Notes: generated by a model not told the origin, from the sequence alone. A DNA stretch of 64,000 nucleotides from Aphanothece hegewaldii CCALA 016 (GCF_003007785.1 NZ_PXOH01000001.1:1-64000), one strand, 5' to 3'. Counted from the first letter of the stretch, positions 54,498-64,000 are shown. A program made the numbers and translations.

Positions 54498-56522
54498 CTA
54501 AATAGAAATAACTTCCGCATTAACACCAGCTTTCATCAAGGCTCTAACTAATCTTTGAGCTTGCAGTTTATACAACAGTGGTGGTAAGGTTGTTGGGAGA
54601 TGAGTCATTATTTCTCTTGTTTTATTAAGGGGATAACCAGAAATACGAGAAATTGCATTTGCACCCTCAAAAATTGCATCTTGTCCATAAACAGTATTAA
54701 CACGTACTCGCCACGTTTTCGGTTTGATACTTCCTTTCCCTTTTTCCACACGTTGTAAACCTTCTGGTGTAGCTAAAATAACCATGATATCGCCTTCTGA
54801 TAGTAAAATATCTTCTGATGGCATTAAATGAGAAGAATTATTTTGTTTTTGGTGCAAAACAGGAATAACATCATAACCATAAGCGACTTCTGATAGTAAT
54901 AACCCATTTAATGTATCTCCCATTTCAATTTTATATTCAGTGACCAAAATTGTTTGATGATTTAATCGAAAAAGATAAAGAATATTTTCGCCAAATGCTG
55001 CACCAGCAAAAGCTTCAGCCGCAACTTTATACGCTTCTAAAACTTGAGCTTTTGGTAAAAGTTGTGTTAAATAATTTAAACCAATTCCTGATGTACGAAT
55101 TACTAAATTACAATTGGGATTTTTTTGATAAACCATCAACGCGACTTCTAAATTAACAATATCATCTGGCGTGACAATAACAACACTTTTGGCTGTTTCT
55201 AGATTACTTTTTGCTAAAGTTTCTTTTTGCTTACCCACAATTAATGGAATATTAGGTAAAATCCGTTGTTCTAAATCTAAATTAAAAGAAATACCGACTA
55301 AAGACTGATTAAAATTTTGTAATAATTTAACAACAGTTTGACCAATTCTACCCAGTCCAATAACAATAATATGATCTTGTTGAGGAATTGGCGGACGTTG
55401 CTTAATAAATTCAAATTTAGTCGATAAAAGTGCTTCTGTGAGTAAAGCATATAAAACACCCACAAAACCTGTACCAGCTAAAGATAATAATAAACCGAAA
55501 CCTTGCAGCCAACTCGGAACATCTGTAATATTTTCAAATCCTCCAAAAATATCACCATACCCACCTAAAAGAAGCGTTGCAGTAATAAATAGTGATGATA
55601 ATAGATTTAGTTGTGGGGAAAACCAATGTATGAGAATTGTTCCAATAATGAGCAGGAAAAGAACAATAATTCCCGAAAAGATCGCTACTCGTCTAATTTG
55701 TTGTTGTAAACTCAATTTCCAAAAATGCTGTAGAAAATTTTGTGTTTTTTTGATAATCGGTATTTTTAATGTAGAATCTTTTGCTGTTTTACTATTTTTA
55801 GATAACTTCGGCTCAGAAAAAAAAGTAAGTTGCTCCACAATTTCAAGATAAGTAATCGTATCACCTGGATTAATCGTATTTTCCGATTCCCATTTATAAA
55901 AATTATTGCTGTAATTTTGACCTTCTGGCGTATAATTAATCAGTCTGCGAGTTCGATTATTGATGTCATGTAGCAGACGATTATAACACCAAGAATCATG
56001 TGATTTTATCTGACGATGAATCACTTGGAATCGTTGTTCATCTAACATAAAAAATCCAATCGTTTCTGTTCCTAAAGCCGCTAAAGCAAATGCAGCAGCC
56101 GGTAATTCGGTGGGTTCGTATGCGATAAAATTTCCTAAATGTTCTCCCAATAATTCATTAAGATTTTCTTTTGCTGATCTAACAATTAGACGAGTTTGAG
56201 GATTGAGTTGACGAATAACTAAAGCGGTTGCTGTATTAACTTCCTCACTAGAAGTCACTAATAAAGCAGCGCGACAAGATGTAATATTTGCTTTTTCTAA
56301 AATGTTTTTTTGACGACAATCTCCGACAATTAATTGCTCTATTAAGTTAGATAATTCGGGAATTTCCCAGCTAGTAGGGAGACTACATTCAATAGCAATA
56401 ATAGAGACATTAAATTCTTTGAGCGCAACCACACAATGTTGTCCTAAACTTCCTAAACCACAGACGAGAAAATAATCTAAAGATGACGAAGATGGGGGAG
56501 ATATTGCGTCGAGTTGTTGCAT
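54498..56522 (-). CDS. Ion channel/transport protein with two RCK-type NAD-binding regions
   Basis: 674 residues. An N-terminal TrkA-N domain (FLVCGLGSLGQHCVVALKEF) is followed by two membrane spans (about 277-300 and 345-370) around a pore-like loop TATLLLGGYGDIFGG. A second TrkA-N domain (IIVIGLGRIGQTVVKLLQ) and a TrkA-C-like end come next. GGYGD resembles the K+ selectivity filter (usually TVGYGD or GYG). Likely a K+-related channel, but the filter is not canonical. It is 6 bases downstream of the invertase gene, on the same strand, so probably co-transcribed. Confidence 0.8.
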   Translation of the reverse strand: MQQLDAISPPSSSSLDYFLVCGLGSLGQHCVVALKEFNVSIIAIECSLPTSWEIPELSNLIEQLIVGDCRQKNILEKANITSCRAALLVTSSEEVNTATALVIRQLNPQTRLIVRSAKENLNELLGEHLGNFIAYEPTELPAAAFALAALGTETIGFFMLDEQRFQVIHRQIKSHDSWCYNRLLHDINNRTRRLINYTPEGQNYSNNFYKWESENTINPGDTITYLEIVEQLTFFSEPKLSKNSKTAKDSTLKIPIIKKTQNFLQHFWKLSLQQQIRRVAIFSGIIVLFLLIIGTILIHWFSPQLNLLSSLFITATLLLGGYGDIFGGFENITDVPSWLQGFGLLLSLAGTGFVGVLYALLTEALLSTKFEFIKQRPPIPQQDHIIVIGLGRIGQTVVKLLQNFNQSLVGISFNLDLEQRILPNIPLIVGKQKETLAKSNLETAKSVVIVTPDDIVNLEVALMVYQKNPNCNLVIRTSGIGLNYLTQLLPKAQVLEAYKVAAEAFAGAAFGENILYLFRLNHQTILVTEYKIEMGDTLNGLLLSEVAYGYDVIPVLHQKQNNSSHLMPSEDILLSEGDIMVILATPEGLQRVEKGKGSIKPKTWRVRVNTVYGQDAIFEGANAISRISGYPLNKTREIMTHLPTTLPPLLYKLQAQRLVRALMKAGVNAEVISI

Positions 56523-56528
56523 GATTTT

Positions 56529-57977
56529 TTAGAAAAAGTTGATGGTACTTAAATTCTGCAAAAACTTTAAACTTGGTAAATTCATAATCTTAGTATCATC
56601 AGGATTGACTTTTATAAAATGATGTGCTAACAACAAGCCAACAATTGTCCAAGTTTGATATGATCTAGCTTGTTGTCCTACCCATAAACCTGTCGGTCCA
56701 TCAAAATATTCAGCCCATTTTTGTTTAGGTAATCTTTGCAATAATAACTCATAATATATATTTAGTAATTCCTCCATTTCTTCACTCTTTTCTTTTGAGC
56801 GTAAAACCGCTAAAACAAGAAACCAAAATAAACAAGGCCAATGACCGCTATTATGATAAGACCAAGGTAAGTTTTTCCGATCGTATCCTGTTTGACTTTT
56901 CCAATCAAGATCTTCAATGGGAGGATGACAAATTCTTAAAGGCATTTCTGAAAATAAATCCGTCTGATTTTTAATCATTAATTGGAAAAAAGAAGATTGT
57001 TGAGCATCGCTCATTACATCAAAAATAGCCCCTAAACAATTTCCTAAACTAAAAAACCGAAAATCTGGTCTACCTGTGCGGATATTTCCAATTAAATAGC
57101 CTCCTTTTTTTCCTAACCAGTCTTGTAACCAATTTGGGATAGTTTCCGTTTGGATATTATGTTCATTGAGAATGCTTTCTCCATACTGTTCAGTAGGTCT
57201 ACGTCGTAAGGTCTGAACAATATTAGTATTGATCCAATAGTGTTTTAAAAGATATGTTCTTAATTTTTTTAGCCAATTAATACTTAAATTGAGTTGATAA
57301 AATTGTCGTTGGATAAACGGTTCAAATAAAGCAGTTTCTTGATTGAAATAGTCTTTATGTTCCAAATCATAAGAAATTAAAGCGGCTGAACTTTTTAGCG
57401 CACCGTATAATAAAACTTGAATTTCTAAAGGACTACCCCAAACATCTAAAGGACGATCTATCATAAAAGAACCATCAGGAACATATAAAGTAGGTGCATC
57501 TCTAAATCCTGGATGTAGAAATAAATCTAAAAATTTCTGTATTCCTAACTGAACTTGTGAGTTAGTAGCCCATTCTTTATCCCCTGTCCATTGTACATAA
57601 ATATAAGCTAAAATTGGCCACCATAAAGAAGCATCGATCGAACAAACTCGCCCAATTGCCCTTTGTCCATAATCAACTTTTATTTCTCCATTAATATCGA
57701 CAAAACTCGTGGGAAAAATGCCAACTGTCGGAAACTTTTGACTTTGTAATTCTAGACAAGTGTTGAGAAAATGACGGACAATCTCAAATTGACCATCTAA
57801 CAGTAAATAAATTATCGTCGGGACATTATCCCGAATAAAAATTTCGTTATAATTCAAATCTTGTCCAGCGTGACGAGGAATTGCAGCGACGGTTCCTACA
57901 TAACTACCCTGAAATTTTACTAAAGCTTGATTATAAAAAAGATCTCTTGCTATTTCAACAACGCTTTGTTGATTCAT
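56529..57977 (-). CDS. Alkaline/neutral invertase, GH100
   Basis: 482 residues of glycoside hydrolase family 100. It hydrolyses sucrose to glucose and fructose in the cytoplasm at neutral to alkaline pH. Key blocks are IFIRDNVPTIIYLLLDGQFEIVRHFL, GRVCSIDASLWWPILAYIY (catalytic Asp region) and WPCLFWFLVLAV. Complete; there is no signal peptide. The gene is divergent from the sucrose-phosphatase across a 69-base gap, and followed after 6 bases by the ion channel gene. Confidence 0.92.
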   Translation of the reverse strand: MNQQSVVEIARDLFYNQALVKFQGSYVGTVAAIPRHAGQDLNYNEIFIRDNVPTIIYLLLDGQFEIVRHFLNTCLELQSQKFPTVGIFPTSFVDINGEIKVDYGQRAIGRVCSIDASLWWPILAYIYVQWTGDKEWATNSQVQLGIQKFLDLFLHPGFRDAPTLYVPDGSFMIDRPLDVWGSPLEIQVLLYGALKSSAALISYDLEHKDYFNQETALFEPFIQRQFYQLNLSINWLKKLRTYLLKHYWINTNIVQTLRRRPTEQYGESILNEHNIQTETIPNWLQDWLGKKGGYLIGNIRTGRPDFRFFSLGNCLGAIFDVMSDAQQSSFFQLMIKNQTDLFSEMPLRICHPPIEDLDWKSQTGYDRKNLPWSYHNSGHWPCLFWFLVLAVLRSKEKSEEMEELLNIYYELLLQRLPKQKWAEYFDGPTGLWVGQQARSYQTWTIVGLLLAHHFIKVNPDDTKIMNLPSLKFLQNLSTINFF

Positions 57978-58046
57978 AACTGGTATTTAGACTAACCGAT
58001 ATGTTATCTTGTGTTTGTAATCTTTATTATATAAATTTTTCAAGAC

Positions 58047-58805
58047 GTGAAATTTTTGCTCATCTCTGATTTAGACAATACTTGGATAGGAGATGACTCC
58101 GCAACGATCGCTCTACAAGAAAAACTCTTTTTATACCGTGATCGTTTCTATCTAGTATATGCAACAGGACGCTCTTTTCCTTCAGTTGTTCATCTCATGC
58201 GGGACTTTTGGTTATCAACTGGAGAAACTTTCCTCAAACCAGATTATTTAATTACAGGTGTTGGTAGTGAAATTTATCATCAAGGCATCTTAGACTATGA
58301 TTGGGCGAAAAATATATCTCAAGGATGGGATCGCAATAGAGTTGTTCAATTAACACAAAAATTTCCTCAATTATTGCCTCAGAGCGAAACTGAACAAAAT
58401 CCCTGGAAAGTTAGTTTTTGTCTACATCCTAATACTAAACCCGCTATTTTGAATACGGTACACGAAAATATTTTAGAGATGGGAATACAAGCCAAAATTA
58501 TTTTTAGTAGTGGCAAAGATATTGATATTTTACCTCAAGCAGCCGATAAAGGGTTAGCGGCTATGTATTTACGAGAAAAGTTACAAATTCCCCTCACTCA
58601 AACCTTAGTATGTGGTGATTCTGGCAATGATTTAAGTCTTTATCAACACGGAACCCTTGGCGTAATTGTCAATAATGCTCAAAACGAATTAGCTCAATGG
58701 TACAATCAATCTGGAACAAAAAATCATTACTTTGCTAAATCTTCTTATGCTTGGGGCATTCTAGAAGCAATTGACTATTTTAGTTTAGGTCAAGAAAAGA
58801 ACTAA
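58047..58805 (+). CDS. spp: Sucrose-phosphate phosphatase
   Basis: 252 residues of the Cof/SPP branch of HAD hydrolases. It removes phosphate from sucrose-6-phosphate, the last step of sucrose synthesis. The motif I DLDNTW (LLISDLDNTWIGDD), GRSFPSVVHLM, and the motif IV GDSGNDLSLYQ are seen. Starts at GTG 58047. Sucrose-phosphate synthase is not in this window. Divergent from the invertase gene, so synthesis and breakdown of sucrose share a 69-base promoter region. Confidence 0.9.
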   Translation: MKFLLISDLDNTWIGDDSATIALQEKLFLYRDRFYLVYATGRSFPSVVHLMRDFWLSTGETFLKPDYLITGVGSEIYHQGILDYDWAKNISQGWDRNRVVQLTQKFPQLLPQSETEQNPWKVSFCLHPNTKPAILNTVHENILEMGIQAKIIFSSGKDIDILPQAADKGLAAMYLREKLQIPLTQTLVCGDSGNDLSLYQHGTLGVIVNNAQNELAQWYNQSGTKNHYFAKSSYAWGILEAIDYFSLGQEKN

Positions 58806-58894
58806 TCATGGTAAACTGTACTTTTGGCCATCTGTAAATTTTTGGCTCGCCCCTAAAATTAGATAATTAGAGAAAGAAAGAGAGTTAAGTAACT

Positions 58895-59071
58895 ATGGCA
58901 GTTCCTAAGAAGAAAACATCAAAATCTAAGCGTGATAAACGTCGCGCTACATGGAGAAAACAAGCGGCACTACAAGCCCAAAGAGCCTTATCATTAGGAA
59001 AATCGGTTCTCACTGGACGTTCTAAAGGTTTTATCTATCCTAAAGACGAAGAAGAGGACGACGAAGAGTAG
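58895..59071 (+). CDS. rpmF: 50S ribosomal protein L32
   Basis: 58 residues, too short for a usual ORF cut-off. The start [20 protein letters not shown] is diagnostic for cyanobacterial L32; the C-terminus is very acidic (DEEEDDEE). AGAAAGAGAG upstream is a fair ribosome binding site. It lies 90 bases after the sucrose-phosphatase gene on the same strand. Confidence 0.95.
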   Translation: MAVPKKKTSKSKRDKRRATWRKQAALQAQRALSLGKSVLTGRSKGFIYPKDEEEDDEE

Positions 59072-59148
59072 TAAATTGATAGGATGGGGACACAGCAAGA
59101 TCATTTGTTAATCCCCTGATTATTTTGTAAAATGACTGAACGAGCAAT

Positions 59149-59742
59149 ATGTTAGGGAAATTCTTTCAAAAACCAGAACCCTCTCAAGGCGATCGTGTTC
59201 CTCCAGGTCAATATCTAACTAAAGGGTTTCCCGTTTTGACCTATGGAGATACGCCCAAAATTAGCACAGCAGAATGGACATTGAAAGTATGGGGACTCGC
59301 AACAGAGAAGACATACTCTTGGGATGATATGATGTCCCTACCGATCTCCGAATTCCATCTCGATTTTCATTGTGTCACTCGTTGGTCTAGATTAGATATG
59401 GATTGGACGGGAATCAAAGTTACAGATTTTTTAAGTACAATTGAACTATCTCCAAAAGCCACTCATGTCATGCAGCATAGTTACGGTGGTTATACAACCA
59501 ACCTAACTTTAGAAGAATTTGCACGAGATGATAATTTTTTCGGTTTTAAAGTCCTTAATGAACCATTATCCGCCGAACATGGTGGCCCGATGCGTATCGT
59601 CGTTCCTCATTTATACGCTTGGAAAAGTGCTAAATGGATACATGGTTTAGAATTTCTCGATCATGAAGAACTCGGTTTTTGGGAACGCAACGGCTATCAT
59701 CGTCGTGGTGATCCTTGGTTAGAAGAACGCTATAGCTCATAA
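59149..59742 (+). CDS. Sulfite-oxidase-fold molybdopterin oxidoreductase
   Basis: 197 residues. The molybdenum-coordinating Cys is in LDFHCVTRWSRLDMDWTGI, and the YGGYTTNLTLEE and EHGGPMRIVVPHLYAWKSAKWI blocks match the SUOX/YedY fold. It lacks a signal peptide and any heme or dimerisation domain, as in the small bacterial relatives. The substrate is unknown. The next gene follows after 11 bases. Confidence 0.88.
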   Translation: MLGKFFQKPEPSQGDRVPPGQYLTKGFPVLTYGDTPKISTAEWTLKVWGLATEKTYSWDDMMSLPISEFHLDFHCVTRWSRLDMDWTGIKVTDFLSTIELSPKATHVMQHSYGGYTTNLTLEEFARDDNFFGFKVLNEPLSAEHGGPMRIVVPHLYAWKSAKWIHGLEFLDHEELGFWERNGYHRRGDPWLEERYSS

Positions 59743-59753
59743 ATCATGGGGCT

Positions 59754-60542
59754 ATGTTTCTTTTATTATCTAAATTACTCCCCATTTTTATTTACCCGTT
59801 AGGTTTAGCGAGTCTTTTGCTGATCATCGCCCTTGTTTTACAATGGATGCGATCGCGTTGGGCTTCTATTCCCCTATTTTTAGCTGTAGCCGTGATTTTA
59901 AGCGCGAGTAATGGGGAGGTAAGCACTTATATGGTTCAGTCCCTAGAATGGCAAAATATCCCCACAGAACTACCCCAGTCCGAAGCTATTGTATTACTCG
60001 GTGGTTCGACTAAAAGCGCGTCTTTTCCCCGTCCGATGGTAGATATTAATGAACAGGGCGATCGAGTTATTTATGCTGCTAAGTTATATTTAGACCAAAA
60101 AGCACCTCTAATTATTGCATCTGGAGGTCGCATTAAATGGTTAAGTACAGAACAACCAGAATCAGCCGATATGGGACAATTATTAGAATTGATGGGAGTG
60201 AGCAAAAGTGCAATTATTCAAGAACCCGACTCATTGAATACCTACGAAAATGCAGTTAATGTTAAAAAAATCTTAGACGAAAAAGGCATCAAAAAAATCT
60301 TATTAGTCACTTCAGCCTTACATATGCCACGTTCTTTAGCCATTTTCCAACATTTGGGAATCGATGCTATAGCAGCGCCCACCGATTTTTTAGTCAGTCA
60401 ACCCGATGTAGAAGCCTTAAATCAAAGTATACCTGCGATCGTCTTAAACATTTTACCCAATGCCAGTTATTTAGAGCAAACTACCAAAGCCATAAAAGAA
60501 TATATTGGTATTTTGATCTATCATCTCAAAGGATGGCTCTAA
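59754..60542 (+). CDS. YdcF-family membrane protein (DUF218)
   Basis: 262 residues. Two N-terminal hydrophobic spans (about 5-25, 35-52) are followed by a DUF218 domain: EAIVLLGGSTKSASF, APLIIASGGRIKW, NTYENAVNVKKIL and ILLVTSALHMPRSLAIFQHLG. Relatives (SanA, ElyC, YdcF) are tied to envelope integrity or exopolysaccharide, but the reaction is not known. It probably shares an operon with the preceding oxidoreductase. Confidence 0.85.
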   Translation: MFLLLSKLLPIFIYPLGLASLLLIIALVLQWMRSRWASIPLFLAVAVILSASNGEVSTYMVQSLEWQNIPTELPQSEAIVLLGGSTKSASFPRPMVDINEQGDRVIYAAKLYLDQKAPLIIASGGRIKWLSTEQPESADMGQLLELMGVSKSAIIQEPDSLNTYENAVNVKKILDEKGIKKILLVTSALHMPRSLAIFQHLGIDAIAAPTDFLVSQPDVEALNQSIPAIVLNILPNASYLEQTTKAIKEYIGILIYHLKGWL

Positions 60543-60670
60543 ATCAATGAATAAGCAAGATATCTATCACAGATACGATTAAAGCCTCAATTATATTTTA
60601 GTACCCTAATTTGCGACAATACAATAAGCAATTGAAATTTTGGATAAACTCCCTCCCTATTGCTCAGTGA

Positions 60671-61897
60671 ATGATTATGCAAACTCTTCCAAACCCCAAA
60701 ACGGCTACAGCAACCGCCCCTGAATTTGATACCACAATTCACCGACGCAAAACCCGTCCAGTACGAGTGGGAGATGTTATCATCGGTGGCGGATATCCAG
60801 TCGTCGTTCAGTCGATGATTAATGAAGATACTCTAGATATTGATGGTTCCGTTGCAGGTATTCGACGCTTACACGAAATAGGCTGCGAGATTGTTCGAGT
60901 TACTGTACCCAGTATGGCACACGCCAAAGCCTTAGCAGAAATTAAAGAAAAACTGGCCAAAACTTATAAACCCGTTCCTCTAGTCGCGGATGTCCATCAC
61001 AACGGCATGAAAATCGCCCTAGAAGTCGCGCAACACGTCGATAAAGTCCGGATTAATCCTGGATTATACGTCTTTGAGAAACCAAAATCCGATCGCCTAG
61101 AATATACTCAAGGGGAATTCGATGAAATTGGCGATAAAATTCGAGAAACCCTCAAACCCCTCGTTTTATCCCTCAAAGAACAGAATAAAGCCATGAGAAT
61201 TGGCGTTAATCATGGTTCACTCGCCGAACGGATGTTATTTAGCTACGGTGATACACCCCAAGGAATGGTAGAATCGGCCTTAGAATTCCTCAAAATCTGC
61301 GAATCCTTAGACTTTCGTAACCTCGTCATCTCCATGAAAGCATCCCGCGTTCCTGTCATGTTAGCAGCTTATCGCTTGATGGTCAAACGGATGGATGAGT
61401 TAGGAATGGACTATCCCTTACATCTCGGTGTCACCGAAGCAGGAGACGGCGAATATGGACGGATTAAATCAACCGCCGGAATTGCTACACTTTTAGCAGA
61501 CGGGATAGGTGATACCATTCGCGTTTCCCTCACCGAAGCCCCCGAAAAAGAAATACCTGTGTGTTACAGCATCCTACAAGCATTAGGAATGCGAAAAACA
61601 ATGGTAGAGTATGTCGCTTGTCCGTCTTGTGGGCGTACTTTATTTAATTTAGAAGATGTTTTACACAAAGTTCGGGAAGCCACCAAACACTTAACCGGTT
61701 TAGATATTGCCGTCATGGGATGTATTGTAAATGGACCTGGTGAAATGGCTGATGCTGACTATGGATATGTCGGTAAACAAGCGGGTTATATCGCTTTGTA
61801 TCGCGGACGAGATGAAATCAAACGAGTTCCAGAAGACCAAGGCGTTGAAGAGTTGATTAATCTCATTAAAGCCGATGGTCGTTGGGTTGAACCATAA
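60671..61897 (+). CDS. ispG: 4-hydroxy-3-methylbut-2-enyl diphosphate synthase
   Basis: 408 residues. It is the sixth step of the MEP isoprenoid pathway, forming HMBPP from cyclic MEcPP with an iron-sulfur cluster. The cysteines binding [4Fe-4S] are in [12 protein letters not shown] and [38 protein letters not shown] is the conserved opening. Cyanobacterial enzymes use ferredoxin. Start at ATG 60671 or the ATG two codons later. Length is normal. Confidence 0.95.
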   Translation: MIMQTLPNPKTATATAPEFDTTIHRRKTRPVRVGDVIIGGGYPVVVQSMINEDTLDIDGSVAGIRRLHEIGCEIVRVTVPSMAHAKALAEIKEKLAKTYKPVPLVADVHHNGMKIALEVAQHVDKVRINPGLYVFEKPKSDRLEYTQGEFDEIGDKIRETLKPLVLSLKEQNKAMRIGVNHGSLAERMLFSYGDTPQGMVESALEFLKICESLDFRNLVISMKASRVPVMLAAYRLMVKRMDELGMDYPLHLGVTEAGDGEYGRIKSTAGIATLLADGIGDTIRVSLTEAPEKEIPVCYSILQALGMRKTMVEYVACPSCGRTLFNLEDVLHKVREATKHLTGLDIAVMGCIVNGPGEMADADYGYVGKQAGYIALYRGRDEIKRVPEDQGVEELINLIKADGRWVEP

Positions 61898-61919
61898 AAA
61901 TTATGTTAGGTATCGCCCC

Positions 61920-62035
61920 CTAACCCACTAACCTCCCCCTAACTCACTCCTAAAAGGAGAGGGAACTATAAGGAATACCTTTTATATATTGGAGAGGGTA
62001 AGCCCCTCGCCTTTTAGGAGAGGGGTTGGGGTGAG
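61920..62035. repeat. CCCCTC/GAGGGG-type inverted repeat
   Basis: AACTCACTCCTAAAAGGAG (about 61948-61966) and GCCTTTTAGGAGAGGGGTT (about 62009-62027) are an imperfect inverted pair within a C-rich/G-rich stretch. This type of repeat is common between cyanobacterial genes. It lies between ispG and pyrD; a long frame that runs through its right half adds false residues ([14 protein letters not shown]) to pyrD. Confidence 0.65.
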
Positions 62036-62066
62036 GTCAAATCGATTTTCATTAAATAACCTTAAA

Positions 62067-63197
62067 ATGTTTGAACTCCTAAAACCTGCCTATCCTCTCG
62101 CTTTTTCGGCTGTTAGAGGAACCTTAGAAGAAACTCATCTACAGTTACTCAAAACCCTAAATTGGATTGATCGCACCCGCGCTCAACCCCTCGGCAATTG
62201 GTTATTATCAGAATTAGAACAATCCTTTTGTTATAACGACCCTCGTTTATCTCAAAGTTTTTGGGGACTCAATTTCAGTAACCCACTAGGATTAGCCGCA
62301 GGTTTCGATAAAGATGGTTTAGGGGCGGGAATTTGGTCTAATTTTGGCTTCGGATTTGCCGAATTAGGAGCTATTACGCTGCATTCACAATCGGGTAACC
62401 CCCCACCTCGTTTATTCCGTTTACCACAGGATAAAGCCGCTTTAAACCGTATGGGAGCGAATAATAATGGGGCGGCGGTAATGGCGAAAACCTTACAAGA
62501 AACTTGGGACAGAAAACCTCGATCGATTCCCATCGGGATTAATCTATGTAAATCTAAAATAACGGACTTAGAAGACGCGCCACAAGATTACGTCGGCAGT
62601 TTTCAGTATCTAAAAGATTGGGCGGATTATTTCGTGATTAATGTCAGTTCTCCCAATACACCAGGACTGCGATCGCTACAATCTGGTGAACAACTTGAAC
62701 CTATTTTAGCCGCTTTAACCGATGCCAATCAAAACAATCAACCGATTTTAATTAAAATTGCACCCGATCTCGATTGGGATGCGATTTCAGATATTATTAA
62801 ACTAGCCCAAAATTATCGGTTATCGGGAATTATTGCCACAAATACAACGACTAGACGGGATATCTTACAAACCAAAATCTTAAAAGAGACAGGAAAACCT
62901 TTAAGCTCTGAAGCAGGGGGGATCAGTGGTTTACCGTTGCGCGATCGTTCTACAGAAGTGATCCGTTTTATCTATCAAGAAACCTTCGGAACACTCCCGA
63001 TTATTGGCGTTGGTGGTATCTTTACTGTAGACGATGCCTGGGAGAAAATCACCGCCGGAGCGAGTCTATTACAAACCTATACAGGTTGGCTTTATCAGGG
63101 ACCTTGGATGATTCCTTCTATTCTAAAAGGATTAATCGCTAAACTGGATCAGTCGGGTTTATCAAATATTTCCTCTTCAGTTGGAATTAAATCATAA
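62067..63197 (+). CDS. pyrD: Dihydroorotate dehydrogenase (quinone), class 2
   Basis: 376 residues. It oxidises dihydroorotate to orotate with quinone as acceptor, in pyrimidine synthesis. [35 protein letters not shown], the catalytic Ser region [16 protein letters not shown] and [20 protein letters not shown] are typical of class 2. The frame extends upstream to 61989, but those residues come from a repeat; ATG 62067 ([18 protein letters not shown]) gives the family start. The stop overlaps the next ATG (TAATG). Confidence 0.93.
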   Translation: MFELLKPAYPLAFSAVRGTLEETHLQLLKTLNWIDRTRAQPLGNWLLSELEQSFCYNDPRLSQSFWGLNFSNPLGLAAGFDKDGLGAGIWSNFGFGFAELGAITLHSQSGNPPPRLFRLPQDKAALNRMGANNNGAAVMAKTLQETWDRKPRSIPIGINLCKSKITDLEDAPQDYVGSFQYLKDWADYFVINVSSPNTPGLRSLQSGEQLEPILAALTDANQNNQPILIKIAPDLDWDAISDIIKLAQNYRLSGIIATNTTTRRDILQTKILKETGKPLSSEAGGISGLPLRDRSTEVIRFIYQETFGTLPIIGVGGIFTVDDAWEKITAGASLLQTYTGWLYQGPWMIPSILKGLIAKLDQSGLSNISSSVGIKS

Positions 63198-64000
63198 TGA
63201 ATGAATTTTGGACAGACATTTTAACTTTTTGCCAAGAAACCACAAAACGAGTCGGCGAAACATTAGTCAAAGACTTTGGAAAAATACAAGCAACCCGCAA
63301 AGAAGATGGTACATTAGTCACAAAAGCCGATCAATGGTCTGACGGAGAAATTAGAAAATCTATTTACGAGAGATTTCCTGAACATGGCGTATTAACCGAA
63401 GAAACAACCCATATTTTCCCCGATAATGAGTGGTGTTGGATTGTTGATCCCATTGATGGTACAACAAACTTTACTAGAGGAATTCCAATCTGGGGAATTT
63501 CATTAGGATTACTCTACAAAGGAACGCCCGTTTTTGGTTACGTTTATTTCCCGCAAATACAACAGTCTTATTATGGTTATTGGTATGGCGAATCTGGTTT
63601 AATGGGGCCAATAGGGGCTTATTGTAATGGAGAATTGATTCAAACCAGTTTAGATTCTCCCAGTCAAAATCATCTTTTTAATTTTTGCGCTCGTAGTATA
63701 GATGTTCTCAAAAATCCATTTCCTTGTAAAGTCCGACTGATTGGAGTAGCCAGCTATAACATTCTTTTAGTGGCTTCTGGGGCGGCTTTGGGTGGAGTGG
63801 AAGCAACCCCTAAAATCTGGGATTTAGCGGCAGTGTGGGCGATTTTACAGGCTGCAGGTGGGGTTTTTATTTCCCTGTCCCCTGAACCGATGTTCCCCTT
63901 AAATATAGGCGAAAATTATGGACAGCGATCGTTTCCTTGCTTGACGTTAAGTCGTGATGACTTGGTTCCTGTATTTAAACCTTTAGTCGATTTTCTCGGC
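63197..64000 (+). CDS. Inositol monophosphatase family protein (3' end outside window)
   Basis: At least 268 residues are visible from ATG 63197 to the window end without a stop. The metal motif WIVDPIDGTTNFTRGIPIWGISLGL and the later PKIWDLAAVWAILQAAGG are the two signatures of the family, which also includes histidinol-phosphatase and fructose-bisphosphatase-like enzymes. The start overlaps the pyrD stop by one base, so the two are coupled. The substrate is unknown. It is truncated by the window edge only. Confidence 0.9.
   Translation, partial: MNEFWTDILTFCQETTKRVGETLVKDFGKIQATRKEDGTLVTKADQWSDGEIRKSIYERFPEHGVLTEETTHIFPDNEWCWIVDPIDGTTNFTRGIPIWGISLGLLYKGTPVFGYVYFPQIQQSYYGYWYGESGLMGPIGAYCNGELIQTSLDSPSQNHLFNFCARSIDVLKNPFPCKVRLIGVASYNILLVASGAALGGVEATPKIWDLAAVWAILQAAGGVFISLSPEPMFPLNIGENYGQRSFPCLTLSRDDLVPVFKPLVDFLG

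Noticed and set aside
62252-62533. 93-codon minus-strand frame inside pyrD
   Set aside because: It is the shadow of a clear gene on the other strand and shows no family pattern.

Overview
The window is a contiguous piece of a cyanobacterial chromosome. The evidence is the gene set: sulfolipid synthase SqdX, solanesyl diphosphate synthase, AMIN-domain AmiC, HpsA with its prepilins, GH100 invertase with sucrose-phosphatase, and LL-diaminopimelate aminotransferase. The HIP1 octamer GCGATCGC also recurs throughout (for example near 10408, 17292, 18460, 20672, 27425, 32620, 34050, 37432, 38172). The DNA looks AT-rich, and genes are arranged as short operons on both strands. I cannot name the genus. 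No tRNA, rRNA, CRISPR array, complete insertion sequence or prophage was recognised.

Layout. 1-4.9 kb: a minus-strand operon of a GT4 glycosyltransferase and two paralogous alkaline-phosphatase-superfamily proteins, then a UPF0175 antitoxin gene broken by a stop codon. 5-8.3 kb: sqdX, a secreted GH10-like hydrolase, and the rpmG-rpsR ribosomal operon. 8.5-9.3 kb: an intact UPF0175/PIN (DUF3368) toxin-antitoxin pair. 9.3-12 kb: a four-gene minus-strand run (Mo-dependent-nitrogenase-like small protein, a protein with a TIR-like C-terminus, a small conserved protein, lytic transglycosylase MltA). 12.7-15.7 kb: exonuclease III, an m5C DNA methyltransferase of the kind associated with HIP1, and a SAM methyltransferase. 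15.7-22.2 kb: sds, a 32-residue membrane protein not in standard ORF calls, murI, amiC, a CPA2 antiporter and a short cyanobacterial protein. 22.2-24.3 kb: an M48-like membrane protein that has lost its zinc motif. 24.6-31.9 kb: HpsA and three prepilin-like proteins behind a perfect CRP-type operator. 32-37.6 kb: miaA, an orphan histidine kinase, a pabC-like lyase and a PEP-CTERM alkaline phosphatase with a possible Pho box. 38-47 kb: MFS/spermidine-synthase fusion, NTF2-like protein, DnaJ-TPR membrane protein, dapL and a GAF-PAS-GGDEF-EAL protein. 47.2-52.5 kb: cobI, the methionine-salvage pair mtnD-mtnW (a RuBisCO-like protein), prmA and serA. 52.9-58.8 kb: DUF202, a LysR regulator, an RCK-type ion channel co-oriented with GH100 invertase, and divergent sucrose-phosphatase. 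58.9-64 kb: rpmF, a SUOX-fold oxidoreductase, a YdcF protein, ispG, pyrD and an inositol-monophosphatase-family gene cut by the window edge.

How genes work together. Cell-wall functions are grouped (murI, amiC; mltA nearby). HpsA and the prepilins form a secretion/polysaccharide unit probably under cAMP control. The invertase, ion channel and sucrose-phosphatase make a compact sucrose/potassium module that would suit osmotic acclimation. Palindromic dispersed repeats sit mostly between convergent genes. The most unusual signals are the broken antitoxin beside an intact relative, the pseudo-M48 protease, the two phosphatase-superfamily proteins with altered metal sites, an inverted repeat framing the DNA methyltransferase, the CRP operator of hpsA, an orphan terminator hairpin near 52.8 kb and the 32-residue membrane protein.
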